Positions 1-5,524 of a DNA stretch of 12,521 nucleotides are shown here, piece after piece. Below the pieces are notes generated by a model, which was not told the origin of the DNA, searched no databases, and saw nothing but the letters and a program-made list of their open reading frames with translations. The translations under genes were made by a program, and so were the position numbers. Source of the stretch: CAZVIK01 sp964627045 (GTDB taxonomy: Bacteria; Acidobacteriota; Terriglobia; Bryobacterales; Bryobacteraceae); contig CAZVIK010000117.1 in assembly GCA_964627045.1 (NCBI GenBank), positions 1-12,521 of the forward strand. The letters run 5' to 3'. Every line of letters starts with the position of its first letter. Position 1 is the first letter of the stretch.

Positions 1-658
1 GGCTGTCGAAACGGCCGCCGCGGTTGAGCACGGTCACCACCTTGGCCCAGGCCGCGGTTTCGTACGCGCTCACCCAGTCCAGAATCCACAGGATCAGACA
101 GGCCGAGAAGGTGGCGCCCCCCGCGATGATCTGGTTTTTGGTGGTCGTGGAAATAAAGGCGCCGATCGCCAGCAGCGCGCCTCCCTGCAACAGCAGCCCC
201 AGGTAGCCGATGAGAATGGGCCGCCAGTCGGGTTTTCCGTGCAGAAACAGGAAGCCGAGATTGAGCGCCGAGATCCCCAGAATCGAGGCCAGCAACGTTT
301 CGGCCGCCAGCCATTTGCCGAGGATGATCTCCATGTCGCGGACCGGCGAGGTCATCAGCAACTCGATCGTTCCCGAGCGCTTTTCCTCGGCGAACAGCCG
401 CATGGTGATCATGGGAATCAGGAACAGGGCGATGACGCTCACGTTCATCAGCAGCGGCCGGACGATCCACTCGTTCATGTCCATCGGCATGCTGCGGCCG
501 CCCATCTGCGATTGCAGGCTTTGGCTGACGAAGATGGCTGTTGCGGCGTAGAAGAAGTAGCCGAAGATCAGCGCGAAGGCCGCCATCAGCAGGTAGGCGA
601 TGGGAGAGGCGAAGTAACTCTTCAGTTCTTTCCGGTAGATGCTCCAGACGTTTCTCAT
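1..658 (-). CDS. ABC-2 type exporter permease, GldF-like (3' end outside window)
   Basis: This is the integral membrane subunit of an ABC exporter, partnered with the ATPase encoded just upstream. The visible 219 residues form the N-terminal part and the frame is open to the window edge. After a short cytoplasmic N-terminus (start MRNVWSIYRK) come hydrophobic helices at about residues 20-40, 68-85, 120-140, 147-170 and 176-196. The family hallmark EEKRSGTIELL is at about 91-101, followed by SPVRDMEIILGKWLA at 104-118. This pattern is typical of ABC-2 permeases of the GldF/NosY type. The ATG overlaps the ATPase stop as ATGA (655-658), so the two are translationally coupled. In related loci a GldG-like auxiliary protein often follows; that part is not in view. 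The family is firm. A role in gliding is not implied, because such exporters occur in many non-gliding bacteria, and the substrate is unknown. Confidence 0.9.
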   Translation of the reverse strand, partial: MRNVWSIYRKELKSYFASPIAYLLMAAFALIFGYFFYAATAIFVSQSLQSQMGGRSMPMDMNEWIVRPLLMNVSVIALFLIPMITMRLFAEEKRSGTIELLMTSPVRDMEIILGKWLAAETLLASILGISALNLGFLFLHGKPDWRPILIGYLGLLLQGGALLAIGAFISTTTKNQIIAGGATFSACLILWILDWVSAYETAAWAKVVTVLNRGGRFDS

Positions 659-1644
659 TGCGCGCCTCCTTCGGAAGCCGGCGTCTCCGATGCCGGTGTT
701 TCCGACGAAGTCAGTTGTAGGAAGACCTCTTCCAGGCTGAATGCGACGGGCTTCAGTTCGATCAGGTCCCAGCCGCCCTCGATCACGGCGCGGGCCAGGC
801 CGGCGCGAATGGCCCGGCCTTGCAGGCTCTCCACCTCGAAGTGGCAGTGGTTGGCTCCGCCCTCTTTCGTGACCACGCGGCTGACGCCGGGAACCTGCTC
901 CAGGCGCTGCTGGACGAGCGCCGCGTCGGGAGCCGCGCCGCGGCCTTCCACCTCCACAGCCACCACCTCGGAGCCCCGCAGCCGCCGCGTCAGGTTGTCC
1001 ACCGTGTCTGTGGCCACCAGTTTGCCCTTGTTGATGATGAGGACCTTCTCGCAGGTCTGCTCCACCTCGGGCAGGATGTGCGTGCTCAGGATGATGGTGT
1101 GGTCCCCGGCGAGTTCCTTGATGAGTTGCCGCGTGTCGTTGATCTGCTTGGGGTCCAACCCGGCGGTCGGCTCGTCCAGGATCAGCAGGTCTGGGTTGTG
1201 CAGGATGGCCTGCGCCAGGCCCACGCGCTGCCGGTACCCCTTGGAAAGCTTGCCTTGCAGCGTGAACCGCACGTCGCCCAGCGAGCAGCGTTCGATCGCG
1301 CTGGCCACGCGCTGGCCTACCTCGCGCTTGGGAACGCCCTTGAGGCAGGCGACGAAGTTGAGGTACTCGATGACCTCCATTTCCGGATACAGCGGCGGCG
1401 TCTCCGGCAGGTAACCGATGCGCCGCTTGACCTCGAGTGGCTGCTTCAAGACGTCGAATCCGGCGATTTCCGCTCCGCCGCGTGTGGGCGGCAGAAAGCA
1501 GGTCAGGACCCGCATCGTCGTGGTCTTTCCGGCGCCGTTCGGTCCAAGGAAGCCGACGATGCTGCCCTTGGCGACCTCGAACGAGATATTGTCGACGGCG
1601 ACGGTACGCGCGTATCGCTTGGTCAGACCTTCTACCTTGATCAT
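655..1644 (-). CDS. ABC transporter ATP-binding protein, GldA-like
   Basis: This is the cytoplasmic ATPase of the exporter whose permease follows with an ATGA overlap. It is 329 residues long. Walker A GPNGAGKT is at 34-41, signature LSKGYRQRV at 133-141, Walker B LLILDE at 153-158 with the D-loop after it, and the H-loop histidine in LSTHIL at 189. The Q-loop region reads GYLPETPPLY (77-86), with Glu where many ABC proteins have Gln; this is a common variant in the GldA/CcmA-type group. The roughly 100 residues after the nucleotide-binding domain form the extra C-terminal domain usual in this group. An upstream in-frame ATG at 1695 is rejected: it lies inside the -10 box of a strong promoter (1694-1723), so a transcript from that promoter would not contain it. 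The ATG at 1644 gives a leader of about 40 nt and starts at the usual MIKVEGLTKRY. No strong Shine-Dalgarno precedes it. Confidence 0.93.
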   Translation of the reverse strand: MIKVEGLTKRYARTVAVDNISFEVAKGSIVGFLGPNGAGKTTTMRVLTCFLPPTRGGAEIAGFDVLKQPLEVKRRIGYLPETPPLYPEMEVIEYLNFVACLKGVPKREVGQRVASAIERCSLGDVRFTLQGKLSKGYRQRVGLAQAILHNPDLLILDEPTAGLDPKQINDTRQLIKELAGDHTIILSTHILPEVEQTCEKVLIINKGKLVATDTVDNLTRRLRGSEVVAVEVEGRGAAPDAALVQQRLEQVPGVSRVVTKEGGANHCHFEVESLQGRAIRAGLARAVIEGGWDLIELKPVAFSLEEVFLQLTSSETPASETPASEGGAQ

Positions 1645-1693
1645 ATGGGTTGTTCCGGAGAGAGCTCGGGCTTTCGCCACAAGCCGCACTCTC

Positions 1694-1723
1694 ATGATAG
1701 AAACCGTCTCGGACGGGTGTCAA
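1694..1723 (-). promoter_or_regulatory. Sigma70-type promoter of the ABC exporter operon, with a palindrome in the spacer
   Basis: Read on the minus strand, a perfect TTGACA (1723-1718) is followed after 18 bases by TATCAT (1699-1694, five of six consensus positions). Transcription should start near 1687, about 40 nt before the ATPase ATG at 1644. The spacer contains the perfect inverted repeat CCGTC-TCG-GACGG (1704-1716), which could be an operator. This is the best promoter match noticed in the window and it decides the start of the downstream gene. Confidence 0.65.
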
Positions 1724-1743
1724 CGCGGGCCGGGGCCGGCCGG

Positions 1744-2508
1744 CTACAGCCCCATGATCTGGAAACCCGCGTCTACGTAGAGGACGTTTCCGGTGACGCC
1801 TCGTCCCAGGTCGCTGGCCAGAAAAACGGCGGTGTCGGCGACCTCCTCGGGATCGGTGTTCCGGCGTAGCGGGGCGCGCTCCGCCACGAAGTCCAGAATC
1901 CCGGAGAAATCCTTGATCGCGCGGGCCGACGCGGTCTTCACGGGCCCGGCCGAAATGGCGTTCACGCGGATCGCCCGGGGGCCGAAGTCGCTTGCCAAAT
2001 ACCGCACCGCCGATTCCAGCGCCGCCTTGGCCACGCCCATCACGTTGTAGTTGGGGATGACGCGGTTGGCTCCCAGATAGCTGAGCGTGGTAATGGAGCC
2101 GCCTCGGGTCATCAAGGGCGCCACGGCGCGCCCCACCGCCACCAGTGAGTACGCGCTGATGTCGTGCGCCAGCAGGAAGCCCGATCGCGAAGTCTCATGG
2201 AACGGCCGCGCCAGGTCTTCCCGGTTGGCGAACGCGATGCTATGGACGACGGCCTCCGGCGCCGTGTCTTTCAACTCCGCGGACAGCCGCTCGAGTTGGT
2301 CCTCTTCGCTCACGTCGCAGGCGAGCAATCGCGTCGCGCCCAACTCGGTGGCCAGTTCCTCGACCGTCTCGCGCTGGCGCTCTCCCTGGTAGGTCACCAC
2401 CAGGCGCGCCCCTTCTCGCCGGAAGGCGGCCGCGATCGAGTAGGCCAGGCTCCAGCGGTTGGCGATTCCCAGTACGAGAGCGGTCTTGCCCTCGAGCAAA
2501 TTCCCCAT
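1744..2508 (-). CDS. fabI: Enoyl-[acyl-carrier-protein] reductase FabI
   Basis: FabI catalyses the last step of each fatty acid elongation cycle, reducing enoyl-ACP to acyl-ACP with NAD(P)H in the cytoplasm. The 254-residue protein is an atypical short-chain dehydrogenase with FabI-specific features. The nucleotide-binding start GKTALVLGIANRWSLAYSIA is at 7-26, the CDV motif at 64-66, and HSIAFANREDL at 89-99. The catalytic segment SYLGANRVIPNYNVMGVAK (143-161) carries Tyr144, Tyr154 and Lys161, equivalent to E. coli Tyr146, Tyr156 and Lys163. The substrate-binding loop starts at GPVKTASARAIKDF (188-201), and the C-terminus is VDAGFQIMGL. The length is normal. It is divergently oriented from the methyltransferase gene at 2604, with 95 bp between the starts. 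The start is the only ATG that fits the family N-terminus. A TAGAAT hexamer (2522-2517 on the minus strand) lies so close that, if used as a -10, the transcript would be nearly leaderless; this is weak. Confidence 0.97.
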   Translation of the reverse strand: MGNLLEGKTALVLGIANRWSLAYSIAAAFRREGARLVVTYQGERQRETVEELATELGATRLLACDVSEEDQLERLSAELKDTAPEAVVHSIAFANREDLARPFHETSRSGFLLAHDISAYSLVAVGRAVAPLMTRGGSITTLSYLGANRVIPNYNVMGVAKAALESAVRYLASDFGPRAIRVNAISAGPVKTASARAIKDFSGILDFVAERAPLRRNTDPEEVADTAVFLASDLGRGVTGNVLYVDAGFQIMGL

Positions 2509-2553
2509 GATCCGCTATTCTAGCGTAGCGGCCGGGCGGAACCGCGCCTGATG

Positions 2554-2559
2554 TATACT
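2554..2559 (+). promoter_or_regulatory. Possible -10 box for the exported methyltransferase gene
   Basis: TATACT matches the sigma70 -10 consensus at five of six positions and lies 45 bp before the ATG at 2604. The 95-bp divergent gap between fabI and this gene must hold its promoter. No convincing -35 is present 16-18 bp upstream (the sequence there is GC-only), so this rests on the -10 alone. A purine-rich ribosome site AAGGGAG follows at 2585-2591, about 12 nt before the start codon. Confidence 0.3.
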
Positions 2560-2603
2560 CTACTAACGCCGTGAGAAGCATCTGAAGGGAGTCTTCCGCC
2601 TCT

Positions 2604-3158
2604 ATGTCCGATGCCAAGAAGCTGTGCCTGCTACTCGTGATGGCCGTCCTGGTTCTCGCGCCGGCATTCGCCCAGGAACAGGACGAGATCCCGCTGCCCG
2701 CGCCGGTCTATGTTCCCTCGCCGCAGGACGTGGTGGATGAAATGCTGAAACTGGCCAAAGTCACCAAGGACGACGTGGTCTACGATCTGGGTTGCGGGGA
2801 CGGCCGCATCGTCATCACTGCGGCCAAACTCGGAGCCCGCGGCGTCGGCATTGACATCAACCCGGAGCGGATCAAGGAAGCCACCCAGAACGCGCAGGAA
2901 GCCGGGGTCACCGGCCGCGTCAAGTTCATTGAGGGCGACATCTTCCAAGCCGACCTCGGCGAGGCGAAAGTGGTGACGCTGTACCTGCTGCCGGCCCGGC
3001 TGGCGCGGTTGAAGGGCAAGTTGCTGGCGGAACTCAAGCCCGGTACGCGCATCGTGGCGCACGACTTCCCGCTGGAAGGCTGGGAGCCCGACGAAAAGGT
3101 CGATCTGGAAGCTCACCAGCTCTATCTGTGGACCGTCACCGGCAAAGAGAAGCCCTAG
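2604..3158 (+). CDS. FAM173-like class I SAM-dependent methyltransferase with N-terminal signal peptide
   Basis: This 184-residue protein is a probable S-adenosylmethionine-dependent methyltransferase. Motif I is VVYDLGCGDGRIV (58-70), the acidic strand-2 end is GVGIDINPERI (80-90), and a post-motif GDIFQADLGEAKVVTLYLLP spans 111-130. It ends with LKPGTRIVAHDFPLEGW (144-160). The LYLLP and FPLxGW elements resemble the FAM173/ATPSCKMT protein-lysine methyltransferase family of eukaryotes, though this is recalled from family patterns and not a search. The first 23 residues form a clear secretion signal: Lys5-Lys6, then a hydrophobic run LCLLLVMAVLVLA, then AFA before QEQ, a signal peptidase I-type site. 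Export of a SAM-dependent enzyme is odd because SAM is cytosolic; the segment could instead be a membrane anchor. The start is the only ATG that includes this segment. The gene stands alone, and 9 bp after its stop lies the HAD-gene remnant. The substrate is unknown. Confidence 0.88.
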   Translation: MSDAKKLCLLLVMAVLVLAPAFAQEQDEIPLPAPVYVPSPQDVVDEMLKLAKVTKDDVVYDLGCGDGRIVITAAKLGARGVGIDINPERIKEATQNAQEAGVTGRVKFIEGDIFQADLGEAKVVTLYLLPARLARLKGKLLAELKPGTRIVAHDFPLEGWEPDEKVDLEAHQLYLWTVTGKEKP

Positions 3159-3167
3159 CTTCCGCGC

Positions 3168-3227
3168 CTAGCTCCGCCACACCGCCTCCAGGTCCGCAGC
3201 GTTGAAGCACGTCCCCGGCCGCGCGGC
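3168..3227 (-). pseudogene. Orphan 3' end of a HAD phosphatase gene (duplicated tail)
   Basis: Read on the minus strand, these 60 bases encode AARPGTCFNAADLEAVWRS and a TAG stop. This corresponds to the last 19 residues of the intact HAD protein (AARPGTCFTAADLEAVLRG, stop at 5465). The two DNA copies agree at 53 of 60 positions. The seven differences fall in six codons, three of them silent, which is the pattern of a diverged coding sequence. Homology stops at 3227/3228; beyond it the in-frame reading no longer resembles HAD. No start or body of the gene remains here. The simplest reading is that this is the original end of the HAD gene, displaced when the R-M cassette entered. Confidence 0.8.
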
Positions 3228-3259
3228 TCTGCCGTCCCCGGACTTTGCCGCGGCTGGCC

Positions 3260-3280
3260 TATGCTGCAATGTGGCATAAT
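3260..3280 (+). promoter_or_regulatory. Candidate promoter -10 with overlapping 19-bp dyad operator for the R-M cassette
   Basis: CATAAT at 3275-3280 matches the -10 consensus at five of six positions and would place transcription start near 3287, just before the ATG at 3310. The dyad TATGCnnCAnTGnnGCATA spans 3260-3278, centred on 3269, with seven of nine base pairs symmetrical, and it runs into the -10. A protein bound there would block the polymerase, as expected for self-limiting control of an R-M operon. No good -35 is seen at normal spacing. The call rests on symmetry and position only. Confidence 0.4.
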
Positions 3281-3309
3281 TGTCGCGTCCGGCTGGCGAA
3301 GATCACGGA

Positions 3310-4380
3310 ATGAAGCGGCAAAAACACCAGATGGCGCTGTTGTTCCCTGAATTGGCTACTGGACCGGCGAACCCCTGGATTTCCGCCTCGATCAAGTGTG
3401 TCGATGGCGGGAAGTGCGCCGGACCCACGACGCTTGAACTTTGTGCCGGCGCCGGCGGGCAAGCACTTGGGCTGGAGCAGGCGGGCATCGAACACGTTGG
3501 ATTGGTCGAACTCGACAAGAGCGCCTGCGCGACACTGCGCCTGAATCGCCCAGAGTGGAACGTCATCGAGCAGGATTTGAACACATTCGATGGCTCGCCG
3601 TTTAAGGGTGTTGACGTGATCTCCGGCGGATTGCCATGCCCGCCATTCTCCGTCGCTGGAAAACAACTCGGGAACAGGGATGAGCGAAATCTGTTTCCAG
3701 CGATGATCCGTCTGGTCGATCAGGTACGGCCACGCGCGGTGATGATCGAAAACGTGCGGGGATTCCTAGACGCGGTCTTTGAAGACTACCGCACCTACGT
3801 GAAATGTGAACTGGCGAAGTTGGGCTATGAGCCTGGCTGGAAGCTGATGAACGCGTCTGACTTCGGTGTGGCTCAATTGCGTCCCAGGGTGGTATTCGTC
3901 GCTGTCCGCAAGGATTTAGCCGCCCACTTCGCCTGGCCGCAACCACCCGAGATCCGTCCAAAGTCTGTGGGCGAAACCCTTTACGATCTGATGGCGGCGA
4001 ACGGATGGAAAGGGGCGAAGACTTGGGCGAAGCAAGCCAGTCTGATCGCCCCAACCGTGGTTGGCGGGTCACACAAACATGGCGGGCCCGATCTTGGGCC
4101 GACGCGCGCGCGTAACGCGTGGGCCACGCTTCGTGTAGATGGGCTTGGCATCGCGAACGAAGCCCCCGGACCGGATTTCCCGCTTACCGGAATGCCTCGT
4201 CTCACCGTCCGGATGGTCGCTCGGCTCCAGGGGTTCCCTGACGATTGGCAATTTGCCGGGACGAAGACGCAGATGTACCGGCAGGTTGGTAACGCGTTTC
4301 CACCACCCTTCGCGCGCGCCGTTGCAGAAAACCTAAAGGCGTGCCTACTTACGCCCAAGTTGATTCGGGTGGCTGGCTGA
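3310..4380 (+). CDS. DNA (cytosine-5)-methyltransferase of a type II R-M system
   Basis: This enzyme transfers a methyl group from SAM to C5 of cytosine in a specific DNA site, protecting the host from the partner nuclease. The 356-residue protein has the C5 motifs in canonical order: motif I LELCAGAGG (42-50), catalytic motif IV GGLPCPPFS (106-114, nucleophile Cys110), motif VI ENV (147-149), motif VIII QLRPR (189-193), a short target-recognition region from about 200 to 295, motif IX around RMVARLQGFP (301-310), and motif X QVGNAFPPP (325-333). Motif IV reads PCP and not the textbook PCQ, a variant I believe occurs in other family members. The recognition site cannot be read from sequence. 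ATG at 3310 is preferred over an in-frame TTG at 3280, because the TTG overlaps the probable -10 box. The HNH gene follows 10 nt after the stop. GC content is lower than the surrounding genes. Confidence 0.95.
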   Translation: MKRQKHQMALLFPELATGPANPWISASIKCVDGGKCAGPTTLELCAGAGGQALGLEQAGIEHVGLVELDKSACATLRLNRPEWNVIEQDLNTFDGSPFKGVDVISGGLPCPPFSVAGKQLGNRDERNLFPAMIRLVDQVRPRAVMIENVRGFLDAVFEDYRTYVKCELAKLGYEPGWKLMNASDFGVAQLRPRVVFVAVRKDLAAHFAWPQPPEIRPKSVGETLYDLMAANGWKGAKTWAKQASLIAPTVVGGSHKHGGPDLGPTRARNAWATLRVDGLGIANEAPGPDFPLTGMPRLTVRMVARLQGFPDDWQFAGTKTQMYRQVGNAFPPPFARAVAENLKACLLTPKLIRVAG

Positions 4381-4390
4381 TGGTGAACCG

Positions 4391-4993
4391 ATGAAAAGCC
4401 GGGCTCCAAGAGGATCCAGGGCGAAGCTCCGCGCGTACCTGCTTTCAAATGTGGGGCGAGTGCTGGAGTCGGAGGACCTGCGGAAGGCGTCTGGGGGCGC
4501 GAGTGAATGGGGCAGGCGGGTTCGCGAACTGCGGACGGAGGAAGGCTACCGGATTCTCACTCACAACGACCGGAGCGACTTGAAGCCCGGGCAGTATCTC
4601 CTGTTGGACCCTAAGCCGGCTCCTGCGTTTGAGCGTGGCATATCGAAGGAGACCCGGGCTTATGTTTTGGACCGCAATGGCTTTACGTGCCAGATGTGCG
4701 GAGCCGTTGCTGGGGAACCCCATCCCTACGACCCAACGCGGAAAACGCGGCTTCACGTTGGCCACATCGTGGACAAGTCCATGGGTGGGCCGGATGAGCC
4801 GTCGAATCTCAGAGCGGTTTGCTCCGTGTGCAACGAGGGAGCCCGGAATTTGACGCTTGACCGGCCGTCGCTCCATAAGCTCTTGATCCAAGTCCGCCGC
4901 GCCACCGGCGCCGATCAGCTGGAATTGCTCGCGTGGCTGGTCTCCAAGTATCCGGCGCAGGCGGCGACGCTCGCCGGACATCCGGGGAATTAG
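4391..4993 (+). CDS. HNH endonuclease, presumed restriction enzyme of the cassette
   Basis: The protein is 200 residues. Residues of about 10-75 look like a winged helix DNA-binding domain (AKLRAYLLSNVGRVLESEDL, then a hydrophilic wing ending in GQYLLLDPKP). The HNH module spans about 88-155: a zinc knuckle Cys100-x2-Cys103 and Cys144-x2-Cys147, the metal and base strand LHVGHIVDKSMGG (121-133) with His125, then Asn139 in SNLRAVC. The last position of the HNH triad, usually His, is Asn148 in CSVCNEG, making this an H-N-N variant. Lying between a C5 methyltransferase and Vsr, it is most likely the cognate type II restriction nuclease; this is inferred from position, as HNH folds also serve other roles. 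GGTGA at 4382-4386 is a suitable ribosome site 4 nt before the ATG. The gap to the next gene is 4 nt. Target site and cut positions are unknown. Confidence 0.85.
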   Translation: MKSRAPRGSRAKLRAYLLSNVGRVLESEDLRKASGGASEWGRRVRELRTEEGYRILTHNDRSDLKPGQYLLLDPKPAPAFERGISKETRAYVLDRNGFTCQMCGAVAGEPHPYDPTRKTRLHVGHIVDKSMGGPDEPSNLRAVCSVCNEGARNLTLDRPSLHKLLIQVRRATGADQLELLAWLVSKYPAQAATLAGHPGN

Positions 4994-4997
4994 GGGC

Positions 4998-5414
4998 CTG
5001 GACAATCTCACGCCAGAACGCCGCTCCGCGAACATGAGGCGTATTCGTAGCCAGGACACGTCTCCAGAGTTGGTGGTGCGGCGGTTGGTTCATCGCATGG
5101 GTTACCGTTACCGGCTCCATGCCGTGGACTTGCCAGGCAGGCCCGACATGGTATTCCCACGTCTGAAGTGCATCGTCGAGGTCAGAGGCTGCTTTTGGCA
5201 TCAGCATCCCGGATGTATCGACGCGCATATCCCGAAGTCCCGTCGCGGGTACTGGCGTCCCAAACTTGAGCGCAATCGGCAGCGCGACAAATACAACAGC
5301 CATCAACTCCGGAAGCTAGGCTGGCGGCTGTGCGTCATTTGGGAATGCCAGGTCAAATCTGAACGGGCGCTCAGCGCACGGCTTGCCCGCTTCCTGGGGA
5401 GCCGCGGCGCCTGA
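4998..5414 (+). CDS. vsr: Very short patch repair (Vsr) endonuclease, probably starting at CTG
   Basis: Vsr nicks DNA 5' of the T in T:G mismatches formed when methylcytosine deaminates, so it compensates for the mutagenic partner methyltransferase. The first ATG in frame is at 5034. However, family-like sequence DNLTPERRSANM lies in frame directly before it, matching the Vsr N-terminal helix, and no in-frame ATG, GTG or TTG lies further upstream. A CTG at 4998 gives MDNLTPERRSAN and 138 residues, near E. coli numbering. From that start: catalytic metal ligand Asp50 in LPGRPDM, then Gly64-Cys65-Phe66-Trp67-His68, His70, Cys73 and Cys117 (zinc site intact), and Asp97 in RNRQRD. The two positions before GCFW are Val62-Arg63, where E. 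coli Vsr has Thr63-His64; both matter for its active site. The start codon is four bases after the HNH stop TAG, so translation is probably coupled. Family identity is firm; start and activity are less so. Confidence 0.9.
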   Translation: MDNLTPERRSANMRRIRSQDTSPELVVRRLVHRMGYRYRLHAVDLPGRPDMVFPRLKCIVEVRGCFWHQHPGCIDAHIPKSRRGYWRPKLERNRQRDKYNSHQLRKLGWRLCVIWECQVKSERALSARLARFLGSRGA

Positions 5415-5439
5415 AAATGCGGCACCCCTCTCGTGCCGC
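5414..5439 (-). terminator. Hairpin between vsr and the HAD operon, possible terminator
   Basis: A perfect 7-bp inverted repeat, GCGGCAC (5419-5425) and GTGCCGC (5433-5439), encloses a 7-base loop. On the minus strand it follows the HAD stop by 25 bases and is trailed by ATTTTC, a short T run. It could therefore end the aldolase operon. On the plus strand, just after the vsr stop, no T run follows. The T run is short, so termination strength is uncertain. Confidence 0.45.
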
Positions 5440-5464
5440 TGCTACTCGTGCGAAACGCCCAGAG

Positions 5465-5524
5465 CTAGCCCCGCAGCACCGCCTCGAGATCCGCGGCGGT
5501 GAAGCACGTCCCCGGCCGCGCGGC
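5465..5524 (-). repeat. Intact-gene copy of the 60-bp duplicated HAD 3' end
   Basis: This is the second member of the direct repeat whose other copy is at 3168-3227, identical at 53 of 60 positions and in the same orientation. It codes for residues 242-260 and the stop of the HAD protein. The last 20 bases of the match (5505-5524) are identical to 3208-3227, and the similarity ends at the same codon boundary in both copies, just before AARPG. It probably arrived with the R-M cassette and restored the reading frame. Confidence 0.8.

Larger units (their letters stand above)
3228..5464. mobile_element. Inserted restriction-modification cassette (genomic islet)
   Basis: The segment holds three co-directional genes (C5 methyltransferase, HNH nuclease, Vsr) and is bracketed by direct copies of the same 60-bp gene end (3168-3227 and 5465-5524). 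Its GC is lower than its surroundings: 50% in 3301-3360 and 55% in 3541-3600, against 75% in 10321-10380 of recG. No integrase, transposase or terminal inverted repeat was found, so the mechanism is open. Insertion with a long target duplication, as reported for other R-M gene complexes, or homologous replacement from a donor already carrying the cassette would both fit. The left edge is set by loss of homology at 3227/3228. The right edge lies somewhere in 5415-5524, because the second copy itself may have arrived with the cassette. Confidence 0.65.

Noticed and set aside
239..1414. 391-codon plus-strand open frame opposite the ABC exporter genes
   Set aside because: Shadow of the permease and ATPase genes, which have complete family motifs; this product shows no domain.
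1724..1744. GC-rich repeat of GGCC units after the fabI stop as a terminator
   Set aside because: No defined stem-loop with a T run could be drawn; it runs directly into the next promoter.
3280..3309. TTG as start of the methyltransferase gene
   Set aside because: It overlaps the probable -10 box, and the ten extra residues add nothing recognisable; ATG at 3310 is preferred.
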